From positions 4,402,001-4,466,000 of the forward strand of contig NZ_CP022752.1 of assembly GCF_002263515.1 (NCBI RefSeq): a stretch of 64,000 bases of DNA. The letters are read 5' to 3'. Under the pieces are notes generated by a model. The model was given only the letters and a program-made list of their open reading frames with translations, was not told the DNA's origin and did no database searches. Positions 9,618 through 19,275 of the stretch are shown here, piece by piece (the first letter of the stretch is position 1; each line of letters starts with the position of its first letter). Both the position numbers and the translations under genes were made by a program. The DNA is from Actinopolyspora erythraea. Its GTDB lineage: Bacteria; Actinomycetota; Actinomycetes; Mycobacteriales; Pseudonocardiaceae.

Positions 9618-9962
9618 TCAACCCCGCCGCTGCCGCCGCAACAGCCACACGATCGTCCCGCCCGCGACGAGGAGGATCCCGGCACTGGCGGCCAGTTCGC
9701 CGTACGGAACCGGACTGATCGCGACCGGCCCCGCTGGTTCCGCCTCGCGCATGCGCTTTTCGGTCCAGTACTCGTCGGTGTGCCGCGACGGCTGGACAAC
9801 GTGACTCTCGGTGCGCTGCGGCTGGGTGCGGTGCGCGATCGTCCTCCCCTGCTCCGCGTCCGAACCGATGAGTCTCGGAACCACGAGGAGTGCCGCGAGC
9901 AGCGCGACTCCGACGACGCCGACCCCGGTGACCAGCCAGGTGGTGCGTGTCCGTGTACTCAT
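9618..9962 (-). CDS. Small bitopic/two-helix membrane protein with a YWT-x2-RM motif
   Basis: One hundred and fourteen residues. A basic N-terminus leads into a hydrophobic helix (residues ~8-30), then a ~55-residue hydrophilic loop, then a second helix (~88-107) ending in R-R-Q-R-R-G. The ends should face the cytoplasm and the loop should be external. The loop contains Y-W-T-E-K-R-M-R-E-A, a motif I associate with the pro-region of secreted actinobacterial trypsin-like proteases; here no protease domain follows. The upstream region is ATG-proximal GGGGAAC without a perfect ribosome site. Family and role unknown. Confidence 0.55.
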   Translation of the reverse strand: MSTRTRTTWLVTGVGVVGVALLAALLVVPRLIGSDAEQGRTIAHRTQPQRTESHVVQPSRHTDEYWTEKRMREAEPAGPVAISPVPYGELAASAGILLVAGGTIVWLLRRQRRG

Positions 9963-10571
9963 GAGTTCCCCTCACCGGGGATGCCGGAGCTCCCCGGAAA
10001 ACGTCGCTGCTCGTTACGGCTGTTCCGGTACGTATCGCCCTCACCATGGTTGACGAAACGGGGAGAACACGAGTTGTCCGTGGACAACGACACCGGCGAA
10101 ACGCGGGGAGCCCACTGAACCCGATGAACGCGGGGTCCGGCCCGAAGTTCCGCCCCACCGCGGTAGCCGTCCACGAGGGCTCAACCCCGCGCGTCCCGAT
10201 CCCGGATCTCGCGTGGGGCACGGGGTTCTCGCAGCGGACGTGGCCCGCCGGCGCGCGGCGGAGGATCCCCCTGTTCGAGCACCCGGCCAGCCCTCAGGAG
10301 GGCCAGGCCCCTGGTCCGTCGTGGACGGACGGATCGCCACGGACACCCCGGAAGCCGTGGCGATCCGCCCGTCGGAGCGGTGACACCACGACGCGGACGA
10401 GTGGCCGCGTGCGCGCACCGGGCTCCCGCTGCCCGGTGCGGCTGGGCACGCGACGGAGGTGCACCACTCGCGCCGCGCCGACACTGCATCCGCCGAAACG
10501 CGACACCGCGTCGTGGTGGTGGCCGACCCCCGACGCCGGCCACCCCGTCACCGTGTTCGAACCGACCGTAG

Positions 10572-10587
10572 TCGAACCCCTGTTCGA
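10572..10587. promoter_or_regulatory. Perfect LexA-type SOS box
   Basis: TCGAAC-CCCT-GTTCGA matches the mycobacterial/actinobacterial LexA operator TCGAAC-N4-GTTCGA exactly. No recognisable gene starts within 500 bp on either strand. Confidence 0.6.
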
Positions 10588-10645
10588 ACGACTCCAGTAA
10601 ACCGCGCCGCAGCGAACGAGTCAATACGATCATTCGAACAGGTGA

Positions 10646-10662
10646 TCGAACGGCGCGTTCGA
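10646..10662. promoter_or_regulatory. Second TCGAACG palindrome in the SOS-box cluster
   Basis: TCGAACG-GCG-CGTTCGA is a perfect 7-bp inverted repeat with a 3-bp centre, that is, LexA half-sites spaced one base wider than consensus. GTTCGAAC octamers at 10555-10562 and 10582-10589 and ATTCGAAC at 10632 lie nearby. Confidence 0.4.
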
Positions 10663-11640
10663 ATCCGCCGGAGCGGAACAGCGTCCGGGACGGCGGAAAG
10701 TCCGATTCGGAAAGAGTGTCCGGTAACCGGCCGCGACGGCATCCGGGGCCCTGCCGGGCGGACGCCACCGGCCCCCACGAGAGTCGCGGTTTCACACATG
10801 CGGCCCTCACGGACCCGGCGCGGTCACGAGAGCCGGATTTCCCCGGAAGCCGTGCGAAGAGGACCGGCAGCGCACCGACCGCGACGAGCTCCCGGATCAA
10901 GCGCTCGACGAAGCCGGTCCTGTCGGGGGTGGGTGCGAGATTGGGCCCATGATCGAGGCGGAACGGCGACGCGAGCGCATGTCCCGAAACCTGGTCGAGC
11001 CCGTGGACACCTCGCTGGCCGAACGGACAACGAGATTCGCGCGAACACCGGGGGCGCGGTGAACGCCGGGATCGGGACGGGGCGGCCACCGGGGCTCCTC
11101 CGGCCCGACGGCGATGCGCCGCTGCCACCGGGAGCGGCCCCCGGCCGGGAGAGGTCGCGGCACGCCACCCGGGAGCGACGCCACGCGGACGCACCGCTCT
11201 CGCGGTCCCGGACCCCGACGACCTCGAACACCCGGCACCGGAACCGGTGCACGAGTTCGGGACCCGGTGTCGGGCGACCGGTCGGACCGGACCCCGTGAG
11301 CGGCTGAACGGAAAAACGCCGAGCACGGGGGTCGGCGGCCCTTCCCGCGACCAGCCGGACGACCGGCCCGCCCGGGCCCAGACATCCGTGTCCGGTGAAA
11401 CCGGGGAGAAACACCCGCTGTTCGACCAGCGGGAGGACGGCCGGGAGCCGACGTTCGGCGCCCCGCACTTCCTCGCCGAGGAGCGGTCCCCGCGCTCGGA
11501 CGACTTCGGCAGGACCGGTGGGAAACGGCCTCCCCGACCGCCCCGACGGCGGTCACCCACCGACCCACCGCAGGGGTGCCGGACCGGCCGCGAACTCCGA
11601 GCTCTCCCGTCGCCGGTCACCAACGGGACCGCTCCGACCG

Positions 11641-11666
11641 GCCCTCGGCAGGGGCCTGCCGAGGGC
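11641..11666 (-). terminator. Terminator-like hairpin after purH
   Basis: Perfect 12-bp inverted repeat GCCCTCGGCAGG/CCTGCCGAGGGC with a 2-nt centre, 12 bp downstream of the purH stop. Confidence 0.65.
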
Positions 11667-11678
11667 GAAGAACTCCGA

Positions 11679-13850
11679 TCAGTGCGCGAAGTGCCTGGTC
11701 CCGGTCAGGTACAGCGGAACACCGGCGGCGCGGGCGGCCTCGGTGACCTCCTCGTCGCGCACCGAACCACCGGGCTGCACGACCGCGCGCACCCCCGCGT
11801 CCAGCAGCACTCGCAGGCCGTCGGGGAAGGGGAAGAACGCGTCCGAGGCCGCCACCGAACCGGCGGCGCGCTCCCCGGCACGGGAGACCGCCAGCCGGGC
11901 CGAGTCCACCCGGTTGACCTGTCCCATCCCGACACCGACCGTGGCCTCGTCGTCGGCCAGCAGGATGGCGTTCGACTTCACCGCCCGGCACGTGCGCCAG
12001 GCGAACTCCAGATCCCGCAGGGTGGCCTCGTCCACGGGTTCCCCGCAGGCGAGCGTCCAGTTCGACGGATCGTCGCCGTCGGCGTCGATCTCGTCGGCCC
12101 CCTGCATCAGCAGGCCACCCGAGATGGCTCGCATCTCGACGCGCCCGGACTGCGGCGGCTGCGCCGTCAGGATCCGCACGTTCTTCTTGCGCTGCAGCAC
12201 CTCGAGCGCGCCCTCGGCGTAGCCGGGAGCGACCACCACCTCGGTGAACACCTCGGCGATCTGCTCGGCCATGGCGACCGAGACCTCGCGGTTGGTCGCG
12301 ATCACCCCGCCGAAAGCGCTGACCGGGTCGCACTGGTGGGCCTTACGGTGCGCCTCGGCGACGTCCTCGGCGTCGGAGACCGCGATCCCGCACGGATTCG
12401 CGTGCTTGACCACGGCCACGCAGGTCCGCTGGTGGTCGTGGGCCGCGCGCCAGGCCGCGTCGGCGTCCACGTAGTTGTTGTAGGACATCTCCTTGCCGTG
12501 CAGCTGTGCGGCGGCGGCCAGCCCCACCGCCTCGCCACCGGAGACATACAGCGCGGCGGGCTGGTGGGGGTTCTCACCGTAGCGGAGCGCACTGCGGCGC
12601 TCCCAGGTCTCGCCCGTCCAGCCCGGGAACGTCTCCTCCTCGGCGGCGGTCCGGCCGGTCATCCAGCTGGCGACCGCGACGTCGTAGGAAGCGGTGTGCC
12701 GGAACGCGGCGGCCGCGAGTTCCGCGCGCTCCGCCTCGCTGAACCCGCCCGCGCGAACCCGCTCGACCACCCACTCGTAGTTGTTCGGGTCGACGACCAC
12801 GGTCGTGTTCGCGTGGTTCTTGGCGGCCGCCCGAACCATGGCGGGGCCACCGATGTCGATGTTCTCCACCACTTCCTCCGGCGCGGCACCGGAGGCGACC
12901 GCGCGGTTGAACGGGTAGAGGTTGACCACCAGCAGGTCGAACGGGGTGATGTCGAGCTCGGCGAGCTGTTCGACGTGCTCCGGCTTGCGCTGGTCGGCCA
13001 GCAGCCCGGCGTGCACCCGGGGGTGCAGCGTCTTCACCCGGCCGTCCAGGGCTTCCGGAAAACCGGTGAGCTCCTCCACCGGCGTGACCGGCACTCCGGC
13101 GGCCGAGATGGTGCGTGCCGTACCCCCGGTGGAGACTATCTCCACACCGGCCGCGTGCAGCCCCGTGGCCAGCTCCAGCAAGCCGGCCTTGTCCGAGACA
13201 CCGATCAACGCGCGATGTACGGGTCGCCGTTGTTGCTGCGAGTTCGCGGTCACCCCGATACTCACCTTTCGTCCCCGCACGGTCCAACCGTGCGTTGCCA
13301 GCCGTTCCAGCGTTCGCACCAGCGTTCGCCGCTCCACGGCCTTGATCCGCTCGTGCAGGCTCTCCTCGTCGTCACCGGGCAGCACCTCGACCGCCTGCTG
13401 CGCCAGGATCGGGCCGGTGTCCACTCCCTCGTCGACGACGAAGAGGGTACAGCCGGTGACCCGGACCCCGTACTCCAGCGCGTCCCGCACACCGTGCATG
13501 CCGGGGAAGGACGGCAGCAGAGCCGGATGGCTGTTGAGGTAACGGCCACCGAACCGTGCCAGGAAGTCGGGGCCCACGAGTTTCATGAACCCGGCGGAGA
13601 CCACGAGATCGGGCTGGTGGGCGGCGCATTCCTCGGCCAGGGCGCGGTCCCACTCCTCCCGGCTCGGGTGGTCCGGTACCCGGCAGGTGAAGGTGGGGAT
13701 CCCGGCGCTCTCGGCGCGCTCCAGTCCCGTCGTGCCGGAGCGGTCCGCCCCCACGGCCACGATCCGGACCGGGTAGTTCGGGTCGGTGGCGGCGTCCAGC
13801 ACCGCCTGCAGCAGGCTGCCGGAGCCGGACACCAGAACGACCACGCGCAC
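11679..13850 (-). CDS. purN-purH: PurN-PurH continuous reading frame: GAR formyltransferase fused in frame to AICAR formyltransferase/IMP cyclohydrolase
   Basis: A single 723-codon frame. Residues ~1-195 are PurN (glycinamide ribonucleotide transformylase): G-S-G-S-L-L-Q near the start, the catalytic [14 protein letters not shown], and D-E-G-V-D-T-G-P-I. After G-R-K-V-S-I-G, where PurN proteins normally stop, the frame runs on into Pur[12 protein letters not shown] (IMP cyclohydrolase), [18 protein letters not shown], and the transformylase K-H-A-N-P-C-G and F-F-P-F-P-D-G motifs to R-H-F-A-H. Both use 10-formyl-THF in de novo purine synthesis. In M. tuberculosis purN and purH are separate adjacent genes. 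PurH could also start internally at a GTG at 13253, which has its own ribosome site. The GTG start of purN at 13850 has no clear ribosome site. Confidence 0.92.
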   Translation of the reverse strand: MRVVVLVSGSGSLLQAVLDAATDPNYPVRIVAVGADRSGTTGLERAESAGIPTFTCRVPDHPSREEWDRALAEECAAHQPDLVVSAGFMKLVGPDFLARFGGRYLNSHPALLPSFPGMHGVRDALEYGVRVTGCTLFVVDEGVDTGPILAQQAVEVLPGDDEESLHERIKAVERRTLVRTLERLATHGWTVRGRKVSIGVTANSQQQRRPVHRALIGVSDKAGLLELATGLHAAGVEIVSTGGTARTISAAGVPVTPVEELTGFPEALDGRVKTLHPRVHAGLLADQRKPEHVEQLAELDITPFDLLVVNLYPFNRAVASGAAPEEVVENIDIGGPAMVRAAAKNHANTTVVVDPNNYEWVVERVRAGGFSEAERAELAAAAFRHTASYDVAVASWMTGRTAAEEETFPGWTGETWERRSALRYGENPHQPAALYVSGGEAVGLAAAAQLHGKEMSYNNYVDADAAWRAAHDHQRTCVAVVKHANPCGIAVSDAEDVAEAHRKAHQCDPVSAFGGVIATNREVSVAMAEQIAEVFTEVVVAPGYAEGALEVLQRKKNVRILTAQPPQSGRVEMRAISGGLLMQGADEIDADGDDPSNWTLACGEPVDEATLRDLEFAWRTCRAVKSNAILLADDEATVGVGMGQVNRVDSARLAVSRAGERAAGSVAASDAFFPFPDGLRVLLDAGVRAVVQPGGSVRDEEVTEAARAAGVPLYLTGTRHFAH
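13261..13269 (-). promoter_or_regulatory. Internal ribosome site for an independent purH start (GTG at 13253)
   Basis: AAAGGTGAG stands 7 nt before the GTG at 13251-13253 that begins V-T-A-N-S-Q-Q-Q, the usual kind of PurH N-terminus. It would let PurH be made alone as well as fused to PurN. Confidence 0.5.
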
Positions 13851-14181
13851 TGGCTGGGAGGGCCGGAACCTTCTGACCTCCGGATCCGCTTCCCTCGGAC
13901 TGTCGGTTTCCGCGGCGGTTGGGAGTGGGGAGCTCAGTGTGCACTCCTGATGACGGCCTGGTGGGTGTCGCGCTGACGAAATGCCACACGCAGACTAGGC
14001 GCCCTGTTCGCGATCTTCGCCAGCAGGTCCCGTCCGAGTGGTCCAGCACTCAGGCGCGGGCACGTGGGGCACGGCTCCGCGAGGACGGTGAACTCCCACC
14101 TCGACCGCCGTCCCGCTCCCCGATCCGCCCCACTACAGGTGCCGCGCGGGTCGGCGGAGCGGGCGGGTTCGGCGGGGTCGG
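13851..14181. other. Intergenic region upstream of purN
   Basis: 331 bp between the perM stop and the purN start. A TAGTCT hexamer on the minus strand near 13994-13999 could be a -10 box. I looked for ZTP/pfl and purine riboswitch cores and found none. Confidence 0.4.
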
Positions 14182-15759
14182 CTATCCCGAGTTCTGGGAG
14201 GAAGTCGCGGAAAGCTCCGAAACCAGGTCGGAGTGCTCGTCGTCGGTTCCCGCCGCGGGCGGCTCGTCCTCTCCTGCGGAGTCCTCGGGGAAATCCGGCG
14301 GGAACACGGGTTCCTCCCCCGAACCGGGTTCTTCCGGCTCCACCGCTTCGAACTCCACGGACGGGCCCTCCTCCCGGGGTGCGTCCGATTCGGACGGTTC
14401 CGCTCCCCCCGGCTCAGGGGTTTCCCCGGTGTCCGTCGCGACCTCGGTGTCCGTCGCGGCCCCGGTGTGCTCGGCGACCGCGACGCCATTGGATTCCCCG
14501 TCCGTCGTTTCGACGACCGCCCCGGCCGGATCGACGTCGGGCACACCGGTGTCGGGCACGGCGGCGACGCCCACCGGGTCGGCGACGTCCGCGTCGCGCC
14601 GCCCAGCCAACCGGGAGGTCAGCAGCGCCGGGAGCGCCAACCAGGCGAAGGTCGTGACGGCCAGCAGCAGCGGACGGAGCGAGAACGGGCCGTACTCCCC
14701 TCCCAACCGGCCTCCGGAGAGCACTGCCGGTATCGAGACGGACAGCGTGGCCAGCAGCACCACCAACAGCACCAGGTGCTGTCTGTCCCGGCTCCGCTCG
14801 GACAGGTTCCGGCAGCTCCAACCGAGCAGCACGCCCAGCAGGAGCGGCACGGCGAACAGCGCGACGGTCCAGTTCGCGGGTTGTTCGGGGGGAAGCACGG
14901 CCAACATCGGCAGCTGCGGGGGCAACGCGTCCGGCGCCGTGCTCAGCGGTGTGACGGCCGAGCCTCCGAAGGAGATACCGCCGCCCGTGACGAACGCCCA
15001 GCCCCCCAGTACCGCGTTGGGCAGGTACAACAGCGCGAGCAACGCGGCCCCCGCCGCGTCGCCGATCCCACCCAGCTCCACCGAGCGCTCGTGCATCCTG
15101 GGCAGTGCCAGGCAGACGGCCGCGCCGAACACGGCGGCGCCGGTGCCGATCACGGCGGCGCTGCCGAGCAGCCCCTTGCGCACGGCGTACCACGCGTCCC
15201 CCGGAACGTGGTGCCACAGCTGGTAGAGCATCCCGCAGCGGTCGGCGAGTCCCGCCGTCGCGGCACAGGCGGCGAGCAGGCCACAGCAGCAGAACGCCTG
15301 CCAGGGGATCACCCGCACCGGGGCCCGCAAGTCTTCGAGGGCCACGGCCAGCACGGTGCCGAGAACGGCGTGGCTCAGCCCCATCACCAGCACCACCGGA
15401 AGCGCCTGCGCCGGTTTGCGCAGCCGGTGGCGCCTGGCCACTCGCCGGGAGGACCTGGCGACGAGCAGCACGCAGAGCAGCGTCGGTAACAGCGGTAACG
15501 CGCTGAGGGGTGAGCCGGTGACCGTCAGCGGCACCTGGAAAGCGGCCAGCCAGCCGGGAATCGCGGCCAGCAGCACCCCCGAGGGGACGAACTCGGCGGC
15601 GGTGGCGGTGGAGACGACGAACGCCAGCAGCGCGACGACGAGGAGATAGCAGGCGAGTATCACCAGTACCGCCGAGAACAGCGCCCCTCGAATCGCGCGG
15701 CGCCGCTGCCGAGCGGGTGACTCGGAAGTCTCGACCGTGGGGAAATCGGGTGCCGTCAC
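14182..15759 (-). CDS. perM: PerM-like polytopic membrane protein (DUF6350)
   Basis: The 525-residue product has an N-terminal cytoplasmic R-R-R-A-I-R, about ten hydrophobic helices spanning residues ~28-400, and a ~125-residue acidic, Ser/Pro/Glu-rich C-terminal tail predicted to be disordered. Position between an Rv0954-like gene and purN is the same as Rv0955 (perM) in M. tuberculosis, where PerM is needed for persistence and stabilises the divisome protein FtsB. This synteny plus the topology supports the name. The long acidic tail is a variable part of the family. The GTG start at 15759 follows a region without a strong ribosome site. Exact biochemical function is not known. Confidence 0.8.
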   Translation of the reverse strand: MTAPDFPTVETSESPARQRRRAIRGALFSAVLVILACYLLVVALLAFVVSTATAAEFVPSGVLLAAIPGWLAAFQVPLTVTGSPLSALPLLPTLLCVLLVARSSRRVARRHRLRKPAQALPVVLVMGLSHAVLGTVLAVALEDLRAPVRVIPWQAFCCCGLLAACAATAGLADRCGMLYQLWHHVPGDAWYAVRKGLLGSAAVIGTGAAVFGAAVCLALPRMHERSVELGGIGDAAGAALLALLYLPNAVLGGWAFVTGGGISFGGSAVTPLSTAPDALPPQLPMLAVLPPEQPANWTVALFAVPLLLGVLLGWSCRNLSERSRDRQHLVLLVVLLATLSVSIPAVLSGGRLGGEYGPFSLRPLLLAVTTFAWLALPALLTSRLAGRRDADVADPVGVAAVPDTGVPDVDPAGAVVETTDGESNGVAVAEHTGAATDTEVATDTGETPEPGGAEPSESDAPREEGPSVEFEAVEPEEPGSGEEPVFPPDFPEDSAGEDEPPAAGTDDEHSDLVSELSATSSQNSG

Positions 15760-15970
15760 GTGGCCGAATGTGACAGCGAGCCCGACCGGTCGAGGGCGCG
15801 ACGCGCCGCCGCCTCACTCTGACGGGTGAAGCCAGGAGTTCCGGCGCCTCGAACCGGCACGCATCGGGATCAAAACCACGTCCGCACGTGCCCGCCCTCT
15901 CGGCTCCCCGAGGTACGGCTCCCGGCCGCCGGTCCCCGAGCGCCGCGTCGGCCCGGGACCCGGCTCGTCC

Positions 15971-16831
15971 TCAGGAGGGCGGGTTCTGGTTGGGGGACGG
16001 CATCTGCTGCGTCCCCTGCGGACCACCGCTGGGGTCCGCGCGCTGTTCCTGCTGGGGATGCCCGGCAACACCCTGTCCGGGCTGCGGCTGGGGCTGCTCG
16101 TAGGGGTTGCCCGGTGCCTGCCCGGGCTGCGGCTGGGGCTGCCCCGCCTGGTGTGGTGGCTGCGGCTGGCCGGAGGCGAAACCGCCCGACTGCTGGTTCC
16201 AACCGGGCTGGGGCTGACCGGGCTGGGGCTGGCCCTGCTGTGGTTGACCGGGCTGCTGGGGCGGATACCCCTGCTGCGGTCCGCTCTGCGGGTTCCAGCC
16301 ACCCGGCTGCGGCTGGCCGGGGTAGGGGTGCGCGTAGGGGCCCGTCTGCTGTCCCGGCTGCGGCCGCACCTGCTGGGTGGCCGCTCGGGCCGCCCCGTCG
16401 CCCAGCGCGGGAGCGGTGACGATCTCCTGTTCCAGCAGCAGCAACACGATCACCGCCGCCGCCTGCAGCAGGGCCAGCAGCATGAGCACGATGGCCCAGC
16501 CCGCGATGGAACCGCCCGAACCCGACAGCCCGGCGACGATGACGTTCTGCAGCATCGACAGCGCCGTGTACACCGCCAGCGGGGCCGCGACGAACAGCGT
16601 GTCCGGCCCCTTGGGCAGGAACCGCATGGCCGCCAGCACCGCGACGAGCATGAAACCGAGGCCGGGAAGCCCGCTGAGTATCGAGTTGACCGCGGGAGCG
16701 AAGAAGCCGAACAGCCAGCCGAGCGCTCCGATGCCCGCCGCCACCAGGGCGAGGATCGACTTCGTGTCCAGCTGGGACTTCGCCGCGCCGGGCGGAGCCG
16801 GTTGCTGGGGTGGCGGATAGGGCGCGGACAT
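15971..16831 (-). CDS. DUF5336 membrane protein, Rv0954 / 34-kDa antigen-like
   Basis: I choose the ATG at 16831 because GGAG lies 6 nt before it; a GTG at 16888 would add 19 residues but lacks a ribosome site. In 286 residues there is a short Pro-rich N-terminus, four hydrophobic helices (about residues 25-130), then V-T-A-P-A-L-G and a ~140-residue Gln/Pro/Gly low-complexity tail built from repeats such as G-Q-P-Q-P-G. This is the layout of mycobacterial Rv0954, which occupies the same place between sucD and perM. Rv0954-type proteins have been connected to the divisome. The repeat tail is probably cytoplasmic and disordered. Confidence 0.8.
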   Translation of the reverse strand: MSAPYPPPQQPAPPGAAKSQLDTKSILALVAAGIGALGWLFGFFAPAVNSILSGLPGLGFMLVAVLAAMRFLPKGPDTLFVAAPLAVYTALSMLQNVIVAGLSGSGGSIAGWAIVLMLLALLQAAAVIVLLLLEQEIVTAPALGDGAARAATQQVRPQPGQQTGPYAHPYPGQPQPGGWNPQSGPQQGYPPQQPGQPQQGQPQPGQPQPGWNQQSGGFASGQPQPPHQAGQPQPQPGQAPGNPYEQPQPQPGQGVAGHPQQEQRADPSGGPQGTQQMPSPNQNPPS

Positions 16832-16985
16832 GGGAACTCCATCCTGACCGGGGATCGTGCGAGACGGCTCCACATCCGGGTCGCTCACCGGAGGAGGTGA
16901 CGGCGGAGCCTCGGAGGTCGACGTTACCGAACCGCGACGAAGCCGTCACGAACACCACTCGCCCCGCAGAAACGAGCCGGAGCGC

Positions 16986-17024
16986 ACTCGCGCCCGGCTC
17001 CGTTCGCGGGAGCCGGGCGCGAGT
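16986..17024 (-). terminator. Terminator hairpin after sucCD
   Basis: Perfect 16-bp stem, ACTCGCGCCCGGCTCC paired with GGAGCCGGGCGCGAGT, around a 7-nt loop, 23 bp past the sucD stop. Confidence 0.75.
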
Positions 17025-17047
17025 GACCGTTGTGAGTGCTCCGGCGC

Positions 17048-17932
17048 TCAGCCGTTGATGATCGAGCGCATGAGCTTGGCGGTCTCGCTCGGCGTCTTGC
17101 CGACCTTGACCCCGGCGGCCTCCAGGGCCTCCTTCTTGGCCTGTGCGGTGCCGGAGGAACCGGAGACGATCGCACCGGCGTGGCCCATCGTCTTGCCCTC
17201 GGGAGCGGTGAAGCCCGCGACGTAACCGACGACCGGCTTGCTGATGTTCGACTTGATGTACTCGGCCGCGCGCTCCTCGGCGTCACCGCCGATCTCGCCG
17301 ATCATCACCACGGCCTCGGTCTCGGGGTCGTCCTCGAACGCGCGCAGCGCGTCGATGTGGGTGGTGCCGATGACCGGGTCACCGCCGATGCCCACGCAGG
17401 TGGAGAAGCCAATGTCGCGCAGCTCGTACATCATCTGGTAGGTCAGCGTGCCGGACTTCGACACGAGCCCGATCTTGCCGCCCGCGGTGATGTCCGCCGG
17501 GATGATCCCCGAGTTGGACTTGCCGGGAGAGATCACGCCCGGGCAGTTCGGCCCGACGATGCGGGTCCGGTTGCCGGTGGCGTTGGCGTGCGCCCAGAAG
17601 TAGGCGGAGTCGTGCACCGGGATTCCCTCGGTGATCACCACTGCGAGCCCGATCTCGGCGTCGATGGCCTCGACCACGGCGTCCTTGGCGAACTTCGGCG
17701 GGACGAACACGACCGACACGTCGGCGCCGGTCTCCTTCATCGCCTCTTCGACGCTTCCGAACACCGGCAGCTGGTTGCCCTCGATCTCGACGGACTGCCC
17801 CGCCTTGCGGGCGTTGACGCCGCCGACGATGTTCGTCCCGGAACGCAGCATCCGAGCGGTGTGCTTGGTGCCTTCCGAACCGGTGATGCCCTGGACGATG
17901 ACCTTACTGTTCTCGTTGAGGAAAATTGACAC
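17048..17932 (-). CDS. sucD: Succinyl-CoA synthetase (ADP-forming) alpha subunit
   Basis: SucD carries the CoA-binding and phosphohistidine site of the TCA-cycle enzyme that makes ATP or GTP from succinyl-CoA. The 294-residue length is normal. Visible features are [11 protein letters not shown] (CoA-binding Rossmann start), G-P-N-C-P-G (CoA loop), S-K-S-G-T-L-T-Y and G-H-A-G-A-I-V with the phosphorylated His near residue 250. The start codon is ATG-like at 17932, 13 bp after the sucC stop, so the two subunits are co-transcribed and the complex is a sucC-sucD heteromer. Confidence 0.97.
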   Translation of the reverse strand: MSIFLNENSKVIVQGITGSEGTKHTARMLRSGTNIVGGVNARKAGQSVEIEGNQLPVFGSVEEAMKETGADVSVVFVPPKFAKDAVVEAIDAEIGLAVVITEGIPVHDSAYFWAHANATGNRTRIVGPNCPGVISPGKSNSGIIPADITAGGKIGLVSKSGTLTYQMMYELRDIGFSTCVGIGGDPVIGTTHIDALRAFEDDPETEAVVMIGEIGGDAEERAAEYIKSNISKPVVGYVAGFTAPEGKTMGHAGAIVSGSSGTAQAKKEALEAAGVKVGKTPSETAKLMRSIING

Positions 17933-17945
17933 AGCGGATCGCCCC

Positions 17946-19112
17946 TTATTTGCCCGCAGCCAGCTCGGCGGCCTTGTCGGCCGCGCCGTCCATGGTGTCG
18001 ACCAACGTGACCAGCGGGTGGTCGGCCTCGGCCAGGATTCGCCTGCCCTCCTCGACGTTGTTGCCGTCGAGGCGAACCACCAGCGGCTTGCTGGCCTCGT
18101 CGCCGAGCATCTTCAGCGCCTGGACGATCCCGTTGGCGACGGCGTCACACGCGGTGATGCCGCCGAAGACGTTGACGAAGACGGACTTCACGTCCGGGTC
18201 TCCCAGGATGACGTCCAGCCCGGCCGCCATGACCTCGGCGGAAGCGCCGCCGCCGATGTCGAGGAAGTTGGCGGGCTTGACGTTGTCGTGGTCGGCGCCC
18301 GCGTAGGCCACCACGTCCAAGGTGGACATCACGAGACCGGCACCGTTTCCGATGATGCCGACCTCACCGTCGAGCTTGACGTAGTTGAGGTCCTTGGCCT
18401 TGGCCTTGGCCTCCAGCGGGTCCTCCGCGCCCTCGTCGACGTATTCGGCCTGCTTGGCCTGCCGGAACGAGGCGTTGTCGTCGAGCGAGACCTTGCCGTC
18501 GAGCGCGATCACCTTGCCCTGCGGGTCCTTGACCAGCGGGTTGATCTCGAACAGCGTGGCGTCCTCGGCGACGAAGGCCTCCCAGAGCTGCACCACGATG
18601 TCGGTGACCTGGTCGGCGATCTCGGCCGGGAACTTCGCGGCCTCGACGATCTCGCGGGCCTTGGCCTCGTCCACACCCTGGATCGGGTCGATGGGGATCC
18701 TGGCCAGCGCTTCCGGCTTGGTCGCCGCTACTTCCTCGATCTCCATGCCGCCCTCGACCGAGGCCATCGCGAGGAAGCTGCGATTGGCACGGTCCAGCAG
18801 GAACGACATGTAGTACTCGTCGGCGATGTCGGAGGCCTCGGTGACCAGCACTCGGCGGGTGGTGTGGCCCTTGATGTCGAGCCCGAGAATCGCTTCCGCC
18901 TTGGTTCGGGCCTCGTCGGGGTTCTCGGCCAGCTTGACGCCGCCCGCTTTGCCCCGACCGCCGGCCTTGACCTGCGCCTTGACGACCACAGGTCCGCCGA
19001 GCTCTTCCGCCACTGCCTTGGCCCCGTTGGGATCGGTGGCCACGGAACCGGGCAGTGTCGGTATTCCGTGGGCGGCGAAGATCTCCTTCGCCTGGTACTC
19101 GTACAGGTCCAC
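17946..19112 (-). CDS. sucC: Succinyl-CoA synthetase (ADP-forming) beta subunit
   Basis: The GTG at 19112 is preceded by AGGAG with 7-nt spacing and begins the typical V-D-L-Y-E-Y-Q-A-K; the frame is open further up but without protein-like sequence. The 388 residues contain an ATP-grasp domain ([15 protein letters not shown]), E-I-N-P-L-V metal-binding region and the C-terminal CoA-ligase domain ([23 protein letters not shown]). Together with SucD it performs substrate-level phosphorylation in the TCA cycle. The gene order sucC-sucD-Rv0954-perM-purN-purH is the mycobacterial order. Confidence 0.97.
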   Translation of the reverse strand: MDLYEYQAKEIFAAHGIPTLPGSVATDPNGAKAVAEELGGPVVVKAQVKAGGRGKAGGVKLAENPDEARTKAEAILGLDIKGHTTRRVLVTEASDIADEYYMSFLLDRANRSFLAMASVEGGMEIEEVAATKPEALARIPIDPIQGVDEAKAREIVEAAKFPAEIADQVTDIVVQLWEAFVAEDATLFEINPLVKDPQGKVIALDGKVSLDDNASFRQAKQAEYVDEGAEDPLEAKAKAKDLNYVKLDGEVGIIGNGAGLVMSTLDVVAYAGADHDNVKPANFLDIGGGASAEVMAAGLDVILGDPDVKSVFVNVFGGITACDAVANGIVQALKMLGDEASKPLVVRLDGNNVEEGRRILAEADHPLVTLVDTMDGAADKAAELAAGK

Positions 19113-19275
19113 GCGACTCTCCTGCGACGTCGGTGTCGGACTCCGGTAACCATATCGACCTGCGAGAACGATCAGGGCAGCGCATCCGGTGAACTCGCTC
19201 ACGCGGAACGTCCCCAACCTGGCGATTTCCGTCCGGCCCTCCGGTGAGGCTGCGGGGGAAGCGGTCAAACTCACA

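Larger units (their letters stand above)
9963..11678. other. 1.7-kb region without a recognisable gene, containing an SOS-box cluster
   Basis: No frame on either strand gives protein-like sequence; translations are Arg/Pro-rich. This is the longest gene-free stretch of the window. The structured items I can support are the TTCGAA/LexA-box cluster at 10555-10664 and the purH terminator hairpin at 11641-11666. It may hold an unrecognised small RNA, or a decayed locus. Confidence 0.5.

Noticed and set aside
10181..11623. 480-codon minus-strand frame in the gene-free region
   Set aside because: Extremely Arg/Pro/Gly/Ser-rich, no domain, no ribosome site.
11247..13976. 909-codon plus-strand open frame
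   Set aside because: It is antisense to purN-purH, and its His/Arg/Gly-rich composition is typical of the shadow of a GC-rich gene.
13851..14181. ZTP (pfl) or purine riboswitch before purN
   Set aside because: No match to the conserved cores by eye.
17631..19247. 538-codon plus-strand open frame
   Set aside because: Antisense to sucC/sucD.
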